From Polydactylus sextarius (Eukaryota > Chordata > Actinopteri > Polynemidae), in assembly GCA_016801845.1 (NCBI GenBank), contig CM028908.1, forward strand, positions 26,606,547-26,670,546: a stretch of DNA of 64,000 bases, written 5' to 3'. The translations under genes and the position numbers were made by a program. Shown one piece after another: positions 10,672 to 22,714 of this stretch (positions are counted from its first letter, which is position 1; each line of letters begins with the position of its first letter). The notes under the pieces are model-generated. The model was not told the DNA's origin. It saw only the letters and a list, made by a program, of their open reading frames with translations, and made no database searches.

Positions 10672-13600
10672 GTGAGAAAACTGTTCATATGTTCAGGGCG
10701 TCGCCTCTATCATCGGGAGTTTGATCACAGATGTTAGAGACGATTCACGGTTTAAGTCGTATTGTTTCCGTTTGTATAATTTATTATTTACACGATGAAA
10801 TGGCTGCAGCTGGTCGTTATTGTCCGGACTTTATTTATTTCTATCGTCATATGATCCGTTGTATTGTGATAAAATGAAAGAAAAATGATCATTTTGAAAC
10901 AAACAAACAAATGATTCAGACTGAATATTTACTTATTATCTCATGAGATGAGAAACATGATACATATATATGTTCAGATGTGTTTGACAGCGTAAACATT
11001 TATGACAATAGATTAACATAAAATAAAAACGTTAATAGAAAATGAATAAATAAATAGTTTATATAAAAAAGAAAAAGGGTCAAGTCTCCAGAGATGAGGA
11101 GGAAGACGCTTCCATAGGGCACCAAAACAATCAGGGTGACAAAAATCACCAGTAACAGCCAGGATGACGACATATTTAAATTTAAAAACATCAACCAATA
11201 GGCCTACTGGCCGCCACTGAAATGGTTTTGACAACACATATCAATTCTACGTTTCAATTCTAGTCAGTGTTCGTGTATTGGTCGTGTGGGACAGGAAGTC
11301 GAGCACAGAAACAAAATAAAACATCCGGCCAAACACAAATACACCATGTTCACTACGGATTGTATTTACCTGCTCTGCATCCTGCTATATCACGTGATTA
11401 TACGTGAATTTTGCAACACAAACACATCATGAAAGGCCCAAAAAACTTTGCTGTACATAAATTACACATGTACACATTTTAAACTGTTAGGTCAGTTTTA
11501 TTTAGTTTCTTGGTTATTTAGTTTACTTTAAAATAGTTTATTTAAATATTTAAAGTTTTAGTGTTTTTTTATTATTTTATCAACTTTATGATGGGGGGTG
11601 GGGGTGGGGGCTGTTCTTAGGGCCCCCAAATGACTAGCACTGGCCCTGTTTGGTTGAACCAGTTTTAGAGTCGCGTTGATTCGACTGTTTGATCATTGTG
11701 GAGGCAGCAGTTTGAGCAGCCGTTGTTCAGGGCGTTGTCTCCATCCTGTTGTGTCACAGTTGAAAATAGATGTTTCTGAGAAACTCCTCTGCTTTTCACA
11801 TCTGATGGACCGATGAAGGAGGAAGTTAAGTGTGAACTTGTTTAGTTTCCTCTTTTGTTTTTCTCACTCATTTTGTCTCACATGCTATAATTGTCTGAGA
11901 TGGTTAAACTTGTCATACATTTATTTACAATCATTAACAACAAAGGTGTTTTAGTCTCCTTGGCCTCATCAGGAGGTGGACCAGGTTGTTGGTTCGATTC
12001 CCGTCTCCTCCAGTCCTCCTGCTGGTGGTATAAGGATGGAGAAGATCACACATGTAGTCTGGTGACTGATCATGAAAGACTGGTAGCTGCTTTCTGGATC
12101 GTTGGTGATTTGTTGAGATATGAAAAGAGAATCGCAGTAGTGCGTTGTGTTATTTACAAGTATCACCTATTTGTTTTATAATCTCTAATGTGCTAGTGTG
12201 TTTTTCTAAATGAAAATGTCTGTGTGGAGACACAGGATGAAACAGGATGCTAGTTGGCAGTCAATGCTAATGTTATGACAATGAGAGGAAATCTGTTCAG
12301 TTTGATCCACTAGAAATCTACACGGTCTTACGTAACAGGTCTACTATGTGAAAATATCAGAAGAAACCGAAAGCTTTGTGATCATCCTTGTTTTTAAAAA
12401 TAAAAATCCAAATCCACATTTCAAAGATGAATCAGCGACCACAGATCAAACACGACTCAGGAAGTAAAGCAGGTTTCATTTACTTTACGTCAAAAAGGTT
12501 CAGCACAGGAACAGTCTCAGAGCCTGAGGATCAATGAACAAAGTGAGGTCCACCACAGGAAACTGGAGCAGTGTCAGACATGTAGGGACCAAGAGACACA
12601 GATAAACTGAGATACAGGAGGAAAACCAGACCAGGACGCTCCCAGAGACACTCAACTATTGTCCAAGACTTTCAGTCCTGATCCACAGAGTCTAAAGCTG
12701 CACTGAGATCCAGCAGCACCACAACAAAGTGTTTATTAGAAGATGTCAAAACCCTGTTAATTTCAGAACATTTACTCCTTTAATGTTACGTATAACCTGG
12801 TCAATTCAACTGAAAAACAAACTAAAACCTTTTTAAAACAAACCTAAAATACTACAGTCACCTTATTGTGTCACTCTCTCATAATTGGGATGTGGGCCAC
12901 ATTGAAACTCTGAAAAATTTGCTGAAATGAGGCCAGTGGGGGGCGCTAACGTGGGGATCTGACAAACAAGTGTCATCGATTATAAACTGGTTCTCCAGAG
13001 TAACTGAGGTAACTTGTGTTAATGTGATGTTTTGTCTTCCAGGTGAAAGAGTCAATGTGACAGAAGGAAGTGACGTCATTTTACCCTGTTTCCTCAATGA
13101 GAACTTGGTTCCAATGGTGATTACCTGGGAGAAAGAAGAAAGTCTGATGAAGAAGTTGGTGTTTAAATATAATAATCACCAACATTCAAATAATGTACTG
13201 ACAGGTCAAGACAAAGAGTTCGAAGGACGAGTTTTTCATTTTAGTGATAAACTGGGAGATGGTGACGCCTCCATAAGAATCGTTAATACAAAGATAACTG
13301 ACAGTGGAAATTACCGTTGTAATATCCCAGGCAGAAAACTGTTCCACATTGAGCTTGTTGTAGGTGAGTATGTTTATAAAACAGTTTGAAAGACTGATGC
13401 TACTTTTAAACTGCTGCATGTCAGTTTGTGCTATCGCTACATAGCTAACGTTAGCATTAGCAGCTGTTTACTGACAAGTCTAGAAGAAATGTTGTGAGTT
13501 CAGTTGTGAGTTGGTGAGCGACCATCACCACCACCTGCTCCTCACAAGAAACCATGTTCAGCAGCAGAGAAAAGTCAAAGATAGCAGCTTTAAACTTCCT

Positions 13601-14885
13601 ATATGTGTTTATTTTAAGTGTTTGTAAAGCATCTTAAAGTGTTGTCAACCATAAACTGACTGTTGCACATTTAATTATTTATTTATTTATTGGACTGCAA
13701 ATAAAATCAACCCTGGTATTTTGTCCAGACTGGACGACCACAGTCAAACTCACACCTGTTTATCAGCTGCACCACTCCCTGAAACACTGTAGAGGTGTAA
13801 TGTTCTTATAGTCGAGACATTCACTTTATTTGTGTTTGGCTCAGTTCTTATTTAGGTTGTGGCTACAGCTTTTTATTAATGAGTATAAACTGTATGTAGC
13901 TTTAAGAGCTGCAGCTTCCTGAGTCTCATGCTGCATCATTCACACTGTTTTGAAAATCTCACTGACCTCAGGAGCAGACTATGTCACTGCTGTAACACTG
14001 ATAGTCTTATATAGTTAATGGTTCATGACTATAGTTGGTCTGAGTGACACAGTAAACATCAGTGATGAATGAATGATGATCTGTTTCTTCAAGATTAAAG
14101 CAGTGTTGACACCAGAATAGCTACTAGCCTAATGCTAATTTTCCTAATGCTAATCATCATCATGTCCAGTCCTGTGGCCACTAGGGGGCAGTGTAACCAG
14201 CTGAGAACAGAGCTCTGACATATGACCCTAACCTGACCTGACATGAAGACTGCATCCAGCTCCAGCTGTGAAACACAGAGACAGTCTGTGTGTAGTTAGC
14301 AGTGGTGTACTGGTCATCAGGAGCACCGGGACAAAACCTGGTGGACCATCAACACACACAGAAAGGTTTTACTGGCCCTCTCTGTGTAACTGTCATTCAG
14401 GGTGTGGTGCATTCTGGGACAGGACTCACTGACCAATCACAACCAACCTAGTTAATCTATGTTTGTTTGTGTTACTGCTTTAGTTTATTGTCCTATTGTT
14501 GTTGCTCTTAGTGTAGTTTTTTGCTGCCTCCAGTGTTGTTGTCAAGACCACCTGAACCAAGACCAAGACACTGCTGAGACTAGAGAGAAGCAAGACCAAG
14601 ACTAAGACCGAGACCAAAACCAGACACACTAAGACGAGACTCCGGTGGTGTCTGGGGGTCCTCCCCCAGAAAATGTTTCATTTAGTAGATGCCATTTCCT
14701 GCATTCTGGTGTATTTCAACAGGTTGTTAAACACCTATTTTTTTATTATATTTATGCAGATATGCAGGTCACCGCAGAATCAACACAGGCGGCTACAAAG
14801 CAATTAACTTATTGTTTCCAACGCTAAACACAATGTTAAAACAAATGGAGCTCCGTTCTCTAGTTCTCTCCCCCTCTCTTGCGCG

Positions 14886-14919
<34 letters not shown>

Positions 14920-17900
14920 GTGTGAACACACACACACACATAATAATGTGATTATTAATAATAAGGTGATGAAGACAATCGGTAAAGTCGGTAAAAGTCT
15001 TGCTGGTTTTAATTATCAACAGATTGACAGGCGGTAACAGCCACTCTATTAGAAAATAACTGAAGTTATTTTCAGGAATATAATATTTCCTACTAGTAAA
15101 TGTGGGGGGACATGTCCCACTCTGATATAATTCCTCAACAATGAGAACCTTGAAACAAAGGAGTTTGTCTGGAAGAAAGACGGTCAGAAGGTGGTGTTCC
15201 ACTATAACAATAGCCAGCATTCAAATAATCTACTAATGGGTCAAGACAAACACTTCAACGGACGAGTTTTTCATTTCCAATCTGAGCTGAAGAACGGCAG
15301 CGCCTCCATAGAAATCAAATCCACAAAGAAAAATGATGGTGGAAATTACACCTGTACTATCCAAGGAAAACAAGAGTCCTTCATTAAACTTGTTGTAGGT
15401 GAGTATGTTTATAAAACAGTTTGAAAGACTGATGCTACTTTTAAAGCTGCTACGTGTCACTTTGTGCTACCGCTACATAGCTAACGTTAGCATTAGCAGC
15501 TGTTTACTGACCAGTCTGTTCTTTACATGTTTGACATGTTTCAGTCTCTAACATGATGATTTGTTTGTCTTTTAGATCTGATCTTAACTTGTTAGGGTTC
15601 ATTTTAATTATGTACATTTCTGTCTTTTAACACCGTCACATTTTAAACAGTGAATGAGACCAAGACCATGAGGAACTGATACGTTTCCACTGAATCAGTG
15701 TGAAGTAAACTCTCAGAGGTTTCATCAGGTGTGTTGATCTGACTCACAGCTCTGAGACAGTTGAGGTGGTGAAGGATTAAACTGAAAAACAAAGAAACTT
15801 TCTGCTTCTTTTCATTTCACATCACACTTCAGACACAGTAAATCAGTCATAATAAGAAGCCACCAGGCTGAAATTCACAGGATCTCTCCCTCCACTTGTC
15901 TACAACATCTGTACCAAATTTCATGTTGATAGACAGAAGTGTGTGTGAGATATTTCAGAAAGTGCAGTACAGAGCGTCTCCACCAGGTGACTACAGAGCT
16001 TTATAAAACCTCTCCAAAGTTACCAAATAATGATGATAAATGTGTTTTATGACTGAAAAAATGTCCCTAAATGTCAAAGTTGAGTAAAAGAAGCTGTTGT
16101 TAATGTTTAGATCCAGATTTACATATTTAGTGTCATTGAATCACGTCTCTTTTGACTGATAAAACAGTTTCTCTGTTATGTGGGTGTCCCACCACCACAC
16201 ACAGTCCAACTACATTAACTTCCATATATGGTCAGGCAGCTAATTTTACCGGCTCCAAACTCAGAGTGTTTTCACGGTGCTGACTTTCTATTGGATGAAA
16301 CCAGCTGTCAATCAAGATGACGTGTGCAGGTGTAACAGTGCGCTCCTCTGATTGGCTGACGGAGTTTAGCGACCGTTAGTTTAGTGACGTCAGGTCGTAG
16401 AAAGATGCTGATTGGTTGGTTGTGTTCGTGGACATTAACTGATTTCAGAGATACTGAACATCATTGGTCCAATATTTGGTCAAAACTTTAAAATGAACTG
16501 AAACGTCGTTGTTGTGAAAGTTTGAGGAGCAGCGTTAAAACTAAACGAGGTAAATAATCCACTTTTATTTTGGTAATTTTTACTTCCGCTTGAATTTAAA
16601 GGAGTTGGATTTAATCTGTGGTTTATTGTTCTTTAAAACGAGCCCAGTTTGTCTTTAAATGTTTGTTCTTCGACCTATAAATGTAGTTTAACTGCGGTGA
16701 GACAGGTTAGCAGGCTAATAGCTAACTGTTTACTGCCGTAAAGTGAGACGTTGACGTCGTTGTGTCGTAAATCGTTTATTAAGATTCTTAAATCCGTTAG
16801 AAAAACGATCGCGTGAGTTTTCAAACGAGGTATAATATGTGTGTGTTTACGTCTACAGTCAACATGAAAATATAGACTTTATTATTTATTCAGTTTTACA
16901 TGTAAATGTCGGGTCGCCTGCAACCTCCGCTCCACAAAGGGTTAAAAGACAGAACAGATGAAAACCTCTCAGGTGAGTCGTGATGGTGATGACGTCACCG
17001 ACCTCTACATCTCACCTGTGTGTGAGTTTGACCTCGACACGTCAGTATGTTCACCAGGTTATAATAATGTAGTTTAGTTCATTAGTCTTGAATTAAATGC
17101 TGAAGGTTTACAGTTGTAAATAATCAGTATATATAAATATCGTATCATGTCTCATCAAACAGATCTGGGATCTGTGACTGATGCTGACACTGAGTTTCTG
17201 TTTCTTCATGTTCATTTGTGTTTTCTTTCCTCAACAATCAACAAAACATCCTGGTGTTACATGTCTGATCCTGAAAATGTTCTTCATTCTTTATTGTTCA
17301 TGTTCTCAGGTGCAGCTCCAGAACCGACCATTAGGATACTTGGTGAAACCAAGAACGGCGTCAAAGTGATGTGTGTTGTTAGACGAGCTTCACCAAAACC
17401 AGATGTTCAGTGGCTGGACAGTGCAGGAAACACTCTGACTGCTGAGGAGCCAGAGGACAGAGGAAATGGAGACATCATCCTCACAGCCACCGTGACAAAG
17501 ACCGACAACTACACCTGTGTAGCTACACAGAAGGACATTCACCATCAGATTCAGTCTATGACACATGTGACTGTCCCTGGTGAGTTTCTTCTTCGTTCTT
17601 TGTTCTTTTTTCTATTATTTAAAATATGAGACTGAAGATTTAATGAAACAAATTCATCACCAAACACACTGAGACTCAGACTTGTTGTTGTCTCTAATAA
17701 GATCAGAGTGTTTTATTGATCCTGATGAGTCGTTACAGTTTTACAGAAGCAGTTAAACATCAATCACATGAAAAACAACATAAAGACTCAAAGATGCAGA
17801 TGAGATTTATCTTCCTGATGATTTTATTATTTTATTGTTGAACTAGAAACTAGAATCTGACTCTAAATATAAACAGTGACTGATTGAATGTGTAAATGAT

Positions 17901-20301
17901 GAATATTATCATATTTATGATGTGATGGGAGGAGACTCCTTCTCCAGCTGCCAGATGTGTTTTCTGACTCTTTGACTGTAACATCCAGGACACAAACCAG
18001 TCTCATCTGTAAATGTGCTGACACATTAACACACAGACTCTGTGGGTTTTGTAGTTGTAGATGATAAAATCTGTCTGTAGTGGCCCTTTATCTGGAAAAA
18101 ACTAATTAAACTTTAAACCAAACATAATCAACATGGTGATGTGGTTTGACGCAGGCAAAAGAAGTTAAATGTCCAACCCTGATTCTTGTGTTTTGTTATG
18201 TTTTATTTCAAAATTAATAAAACAATCAAGAGAACAAAGAAGATCATGGCTGCTGGTTCCTCCCTTCCACTGGTAAAAAACCATGTGCCCACCCAGGTGC
18301 ATGCTGGTCCTCAAGGTGCCTGCCTACCTAGATAACTTCAGGTGTCCACAGTGTGACCCAATTACCAACAAATAAACAAAAAATATGAACTATACAAATC
18401 TAAATATCCTAAACAATAACCAACAAAAATCATAAACAAAGACTAACTCTACAAATAGCTCCTACAGTAACTATCCCAAAGAAACTTAAATATTCACATA
18501 ATGGTGGCTTGAGGATTGAATTTGACTCCAGGTAAAACAAGGTTCTGTGTAAACTTGTGCTCTTCTGGGTGATGTTCCCATTTACTGCAACAAAAACAAA
18601 CACAGAAAGTTACCGTGACAGTTTGTGTAAACTGAACTGTTGTGCTTCCCCACCACCATCCAACTCTACTGATTTCCATCTTATTTCATGAACCTGCTGC
18701 TGGTGGTTACCAGTAAAACAGGAACAGACCTACACTACCCCATGGTGGTCAAACTTGCACAAAACATAAATGAAGAATGGCTCCTTCAAGTGTGTTGTTA
18801 CGTGTTATTGAGAAGTGTAACTAGTATAATATTACTGAAATTTTATCTGTATGGTCTTACATTACTGTTACAAAGTCATACATTACTGTAATTACATCAC
18901 CTTTGTAACATGTTACATCCAACGCTGCAGTGAAACAGGCTGAACTTAGATTCTTCTCCAGTAAATGAAGCAACAACTGCTCTTTGTTTGTGTCAGTTTC
19001 TGTCAGCTCAGTAAACACTGACAGGTTTATCACTGAAGCTTCAATCATCACGTTTAACGTCCTTCAACTTTCTATAGAATTTGTTCTGCTACTAAATGAT
19101 GTTAAAGTAGAATAATGTCACATGTTGTCTGAGGTCTGAACAGTGTCTCTGTTGAAACAGATGCTGTTTAATTTTCTGACATTCACTTCTGTACAACCTG
19201 TACTTGACCAGACTTTTCTGTCTAAAGTGGCTCAGTTCTCAGTCAGGTTGTGGCTACAACCTTTTATTAATGACTTCAAAGTGTATGTAGCTTTAAGAGC
19301 TGCAGCTTCCTGAGTGTAAAACTGTGTCTTTGGAGATTTCAGCAATAAGGAAGAGAGGAAGTCTGTAGTCCGTTCAAAATGTAATACGTTCAGGCTAGAG
19401 CATCTGTTGTACTTCAAGATCACGTTTCCTTACATGGACAACATATATTGATATACTACCATGCTACTTTTAAAGCTGCTACGTGTCACTTTGTGCTACC
19501 GCTACATAGCTAACGTTAGCATTAGCAGCTGTTTACTGACCAGTCTGTTCTTTACATGTTTGACATGTTTCAGTCTCTAACATGATGATTTGTTTGTTTT
19601 TTCATCCAGGCTTAAAAGACAGAAGAAATGAAATCCCAGGTGAGTCGTGATGGTGATGACGTCACCGACCTCTACATCTCACCTGTGTGTGAGTTTGGCT
19701 CCACAGGCCTCAAAAAAAAATAAATGAACCTGAACTAAAACCAGAACCTCCCCAGCTGTCAGGAGGACAGTGTCATCAGATTGATGACATCACTGAACCT
19801 GGTGACGTTCGTCCCAGTGATGTTTGAATCTGATCAGCATCTGAGATTATAGGAGCATGTGAACGTTTAGTTGTTGTCTCTGTGAAGCTGTGATGTCCAG
19901 TCTGATGAACATGATCTGAACTGACTCTGACTCTCACACTCTCTTTATGTTTCACTGTAGGGTTTCCTGGTTGGGCTTGGTTTTTCATAGGTGTTGCTGT
20001 CTGTGTGGTCATTGGAATTGCCGCTTGGAAGAAGGATTACATCTTGGAAAAGATAGGTTGTAATAGAGGTGAGTGTAACTAACGTCTCATATCAACATGA
20101 TCCTCATGAACAGACAATAAATTCTTCATGTTTCTGATGTTTAGAGTCTTAACAGTGTTTTTCTCATCAGTCGGTTGGTTTTTACACTCCTCATTGATTT
20201 GACTACTCATTTACCTCATTGATAAACTGATTTTGTTTTCAGGAAGGCATCTGGTTCAAAGTGAAGAACCTGCTGTGAACCTACAGACAATAGTGACCTG
20301 A
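10602..20301 (+). CDS. Gene 2: V-C-TM butyrophilin/B7-like membrane protein
   Basis: Predicted exons: 10602-10671 (leader), 13043-13363 (V-set), 17310-17579 (C-type Ig), 19610-19639 (linker), 19961-20068 (transmembrane), 20243-20301 (tail, TGA). These join in phase 1 to a 285-residue type I protein: leader 1-23, V 24-130, C 131-220, linker 221-230, TM exon 231-266, tail 267-285. A truncated V relic (15131-15399) and a linker exon broken by an insertion (15576-16974) lie in the long intron between V and C; both must be skipped for an open product. AATAAA follows at 20712. The tail (GRHLVQSEEPAVNLQTIVT) has no tyrosine motif. Likely role is cell-surface recognition or co-signalling, from family resemblance. 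An ISRE-like site upstream suggests interferon response. The upstream leader at 8084 may be an alternative start. Confidence 0.62.
11965..12012 (+). repeat. Possible tRNA-derived SINE fragment
   Basis: GGTTCGATTCCC matches a pol III B box. An A box and cloverleaf are not convincing, so this is at most a SINE head or chance match. Confidence 0.25.
12490..12745 (-). mobile_element. Degenerate non-LTR retrotransposon RT fragment (L2/CR1-like)
   Basis: The reverse complement of about 12676-12726 reads VVVLLDLSAALDSVDQD, matching the conserved LLDLSAAFDTVDH block of L2/CR1-type reverse transcriptases. Further along the minus strand come degenerate YLSLSVSLGPYMSDTAPVSC-like words, usual downstream in that domain, with stops. 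It is dead, sits inside gene 2 intron 1 and is antisense to the gene. Confidence 0.65.
13043..13363 (+). CDS. Gene 2 V-set Ig exon
   Basis: A 321 bp phase 1-1 exon. The product starts GERVNVTEGSDVILPCFLNE. It has Cys in VILPCFL, Trp in VITWEKEE, EGRVFHF, DASIRIVNTK, and DSGNYRCNI with the F-strand Cys, ending IELVVG. This is the V-set pattern seen in butyrophilin/MOG/B7 domains. The two canonical cysteines and the C-strand Trp are present. Confidence 0.9.
13364..15130 (+). other. Gene 2 intron between the V exon and the pseudo-V
   Basis: Begins with the conserved post-V intron sequence (to about 13483), then diverges and lacks the expected linker exon. Contains a CCAAGACC repeat (14535-14640) and an AC microsatellite (14886-14940). 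No intact exon is seen. Confidence 0.5.
14886..14940. repeat. (AC)n microsatellite
   Basis: Two AC runs separated by AGTGTGAAC. Confidence 0.9.
15131..15399 (+). pseudogene. 5'-truncated V-set pseudo-exon
   Basis: In frame it reads FLNNENLETKEFVWKKDGQK, continues through a normal V core (GRVFHFQSE, GGNYTCTIQ) and ends with an intact phase 1 donor at 15399. The first ~25 residues, including the B-strand Cys, are missing. A TAA sits immediately upstream at 15128 and no acceptor is visible. The break lies just downstream of repeats and a microsatellite. It is closest to the V exon at 13043. Confidence 0.75.
15576..16974 (+). pseudogene. Linker mini-exon split by an insertion
   Basis: Left piece 15576-15587 (ATCTGATCTTAA) and right piece 16942-16974 (TTAAAAGACAGAACAGATGA and onward to CTCTCAG before the donor GTGAGT) together match the intact 39 bp linker at 88-126. 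If the left acceptor were used, a TAG is reached within seven codons (D-L-I-L-T-C-stop). The exon must be skipped for gene 2 to make a full protein. Confidence 0.85.
15584..16945. mobile_element. TTAA-flanked insertion (piggyBac-like target site)
   Basis: TTAA occurs at both edges (15584-15587 and 16942-16945) and once in the empty site in copy 1, giving a 1354 bp insert with a 4 bp TTAA duplication. TTAA duplication is the hallmark of piggyBac-superfamily insertion. The right end read inward is CCCTTTGTGGAGCGG, and piggyBac ends commonly start CCC. The left end, CTTGTTAGGGTTC, gives no clear inverted match. No transposase is visible, so this would be a non-autonomous copy. Its last third (about 16290-16830) is richer in CpG and has ACGTCA-type words. 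Confidence 0.7.
17310..17579 (+). CDS. Gene 2 C-type Ig exon (subfamily 1)
   Basis: A 270 bp phase 1-1 exon, acceptor TTCTCAG, donor GTGAGT. Cys in VMCVVRRA, Trp in PDVQWLDS, Cys in NYTCVATQ. It differs from gene 1's exon at 464 by only a handful of residues (for example IIEI to TIRI, EQKVTRN to EPEDRGN). Confidence 0.88.
17580..19609 (+). other. Gene 2 intron, no further exon seen
   Basis: Near-identical copy of 734-2762; the same dispersed repeat and no coding signal. Confidence 0.6.
19610..19639 (+). CDS. Gene 2 linker mini-exon (30 bp)
   Basis: Acceptor CATCCAG, donor GTGAGT, phase 1: G-L-K-D-R-R-N-E-I-P. Stalk between the C domain and membrane. Confidence 0.65.
19961..20068 (+). CDS. 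Gene 2 transmembrane exon
   Basis: Acceptor TTCACTGTAG, donor GTGAGT, 108 bp, phase 1-1. GFPGWAWFFIGVAVCVVIGI then AAW, followed by KKDYILEKIGCNR. A clear single membrane span with a basic boundary. The sequence differs from the TM exons of genes 1 and 3-5. Confidence 0.85.
20243..20301 (+). CDS. Gene 2 cytoplasmic exon and stop
   Basis: Acceptor TTTTCAG, then GRHLVQSEEPAVNLQTIVT and TGA at 20299-20301. A short tail with no tyrosine. Confidence 0.75.
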
Positions 20302-20711
20302 GATGACGGATGAAATCAACCCCGACCCTCAACAACTTGTCTTTGAGCTGTAAAGTCATTGAAGAGTGTGTGTTATTGTTCGTCTGTTTTGTCAGAATCA
20401 GTCTGAGTTTCAGATCAAACCTGTGTAAACACATTTGTCTTTAAAGTTAAAGTTACAGGTGAATCCACAGCCTCATCTCATCAAGAGAAACATTAGTTTC
20501 ATAATGATGAGACATAATAATCTGAACCAGATCTCAACCTTCAGCTTGTTTCATTTGATGTTTTTTTTATCACTGTGAGCTTTAGCAGCTAACACATCGT
20601 TAAGTTTCTGCATTTAATATTTTAGCTTCATTGTCTAAAGATTTTTTACACTTTTTTGTATTTTTATTACGGTGTAAATATTTAAAACTGATTTTAAACA
20701 TATGAAATGAC

Positions 20712-20717
20712 AATAAA
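20712..20717 (+). terminator. Poly(A) signal of gene 2
   Basis: AATAAA 411 bases after the stop codon, followed by GT-rich sequence (TGTTCCAGTTTTGTTGGTT) that suits a downstream element. Confidence 0.65.
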
Positions 20718-20940
20718 ATGACGTGGATCACAAATACGATCTGTTCCAGTTTTGTTGGTTCTGGTCGGTTAAAGTTCATCCAGACAATGAACGTGTGTTT
20801 CTACAAACATGACTGGTTGAAGGTCGTTGTAGAAAATCTGAGCTGAATGTTTCTGATGTCAACAAACATGTTAAAGACATTAATGAGTCACGTGAATCAT
20901 CTTCCAGATGAAGATGAACAGACCTGAGCCACAGGACAGA

Positions 20941-20942
<2 letters not shown>

Positions 20943-20971
<29 letters not shown>
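20943..20971. repeat. (AC)n microsatellite
   Basis: About 14 AC units. Confidence 0.9.
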
Positions 20972-20974
<3 letters not shown>

Positions 20975-22078
20975 CATGCCTTCAGGGGACATTTCGTTGA
21001 TTTCCATTCATTTCCTGGAAACCCCACAGATCTCAATTGTTGGTACCACTTGTCTAACCTTTATCTAAACCTGACCCTCACTTTAACCAAACCTGAAGTC
21101 ACATCTTTCTTTACATTATGGGGACCTGCTTTTGTTCCCCGTATATGAGTGTGTAGGTAGGTTTAAGTCCCCACAATGTTTAAGTCCCCACGGGTTCATT
21201 CTCAAGGTTTTGTGTGCACACAACCCCCCTGCTGGTCAAAGACTGTAAGACAGGCAGATGTGTCTGTAGTCATTTTAATTTTAACTGTGAAAGTGATGTT
21301 ATCAAAGCTGCAGTTTGGCTCAGGAATAATGTCTGGAAGAAGAAATAAATACTTTTTTATTTAAACAGTAATTGGACCGTACATATGTAGCTTTTCTATT
21401 CATATCGACCACTCAAACACCAGCATCATCTAGTACTTAGTAAATATGTAAGTGCTCTATCACATTCACACCATCTCATTCATTTAAAGACAAACAATGA
21501 GTAAATTATCAAAGGATAATCCAGCACACAAACTGGGAGTTGTGTAGACTTCTTTCACACAGTCATCCCACTGCTGCTACTGACTATAGCCCTGTGCAGT
21601 ATCTTGGCAAATGTGCAATCACCAACCTTAATTTCATACCCCCACCCATGTCTCTTGTACATACATGTACATTATGTATAAATTGTTTTTCTATTTTCTA
21701 TTTTAATACTTTGTACCTGAACATTTTTCTTGCACCTTTGTGGTCTTACTAGCTAATTTTGTCGTCCAGGCAACTGTACAATGACAATAAAGTCTTGAAG
21801 TCGTGAAGTAAAAACTTGAAAAAGTCTCACCCCGGATACCCCGTGAACACGGTTTATTTTATTTTGAAAGTTAACCGGATGTTTTGTTTTGTTTTTGTTG
21901 ACTGGAGCTTAAAAAACACTGACTTTCATCTGGACGTCAGTGAGAACTGTTGTGCTCCTCCACCACCATCCAACTTATACTGGTTTCCACCTTATTTGAT
22001 GAACCTGCTGCTGGTGGTTACCAGTTAGACAGAAACAGACCTACACTACACCCTTGTGGTCAAAGTACGGTACTTGCA

Positions 22079-22714
22079 GAGGTGTCAAGTAACGAAGTAC
22101 AAATACTTTGTTACCTTACTTAAGTAGAAATATTGGTTATCTATACTTTACTGGAGTAATTATTTTTCAGTCGACTACTTCTACACCTTATATTTTAAAA
22201 ATAGCCTCATTATACGTATTTATTTTCAGCTTGTCATCGTTCAAAACAAACAAACAAACAAAAAAACACCCGTCCAGATAATGGCGCCATCCAGTTTTGT
22301 TATCTTACCCCTGTTGTAGCTTGGATGTACATTTCTACGAAGGTTACATGACTGAAGTTTAAGTTTTTACACCGTTACAATACTTAGACAATTAGTCATC
22401 ATGAAACACATGTTAATGCTCAGTAGCACACATACATGGTTCTTTAATATATTTGCATTGTATTAAAATGTGTTTATTTTCAATGGACATGTGGCTCAAA
22501 CAGGTAAACTAGTGCTGTCCAAATTTTTCAACATTAACATTTTGATATAATATAATATTTTATAGTCATTATGGCCTTTCTTGTTGTTGTGTTTTTTGTT
22601 TTGTACTTTAAGTTGTTTTGAAACCAATTCTTTTACATTTTTACAGACGTCTTTTTCAATCCTAGTATCTGTATTTCTACTTGAGCAATGAATGTAAATA
22701 CTGTTGACACCTCT
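22079..22714. mobile_element. hAT-like non-autonomous element
   Basis: Ends GAGGTGTCAA and TTGACACCTC are inverted repeats. The flanks TACTTGCA and TGCTTGCA resemble an 8 bp target duplication. Homologous intron sequence at about 1909 (AAACTTGCACAAAAC) is the empty site. The inner sequence (AAGTAACGAAGTACAAATAC) resembles a repeat common in fish genomes. No transposase is seen. Confidence 0.6.

Larger units (their letters stand above)
10672..13042 (+). other. Gene 2 intron 1
   Basis: Non-coding. It includes a third copy of the block repeated at 7585 and 8225 (about 11650-11800), a possible tRNA-derived SINE piece around 11965-12010 with a B-box-like GGTTCGATTCCC, and a minus-strand reverse transcriptase fragment (12490-12745). 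Confidence 0.5.
15489..19719 (+). repeat. Segmental tandem duplication, copy 2 (pairs with 1-2866)
   Basis: Collinear with 1-2866 apart from the 1.35 kb TTAA-flanked insertion, a 12 bp longer second linker exon and scattered substitutions. It places gene 2's C exon and linkers in the same ancestral unit as gene 1's. Confidence 0.9.

Noticed and set aside
11965..12012. tRNA gene
   Set aside because: B-box-like word only; no cloverleaf or convincing A box. At most a SINE fragment.
15588..16941. A full piggyBac transposon with transposase
   Set aside because: No transposase-like open frame; only the TTAA duplication and the CCC-type right end support the class.
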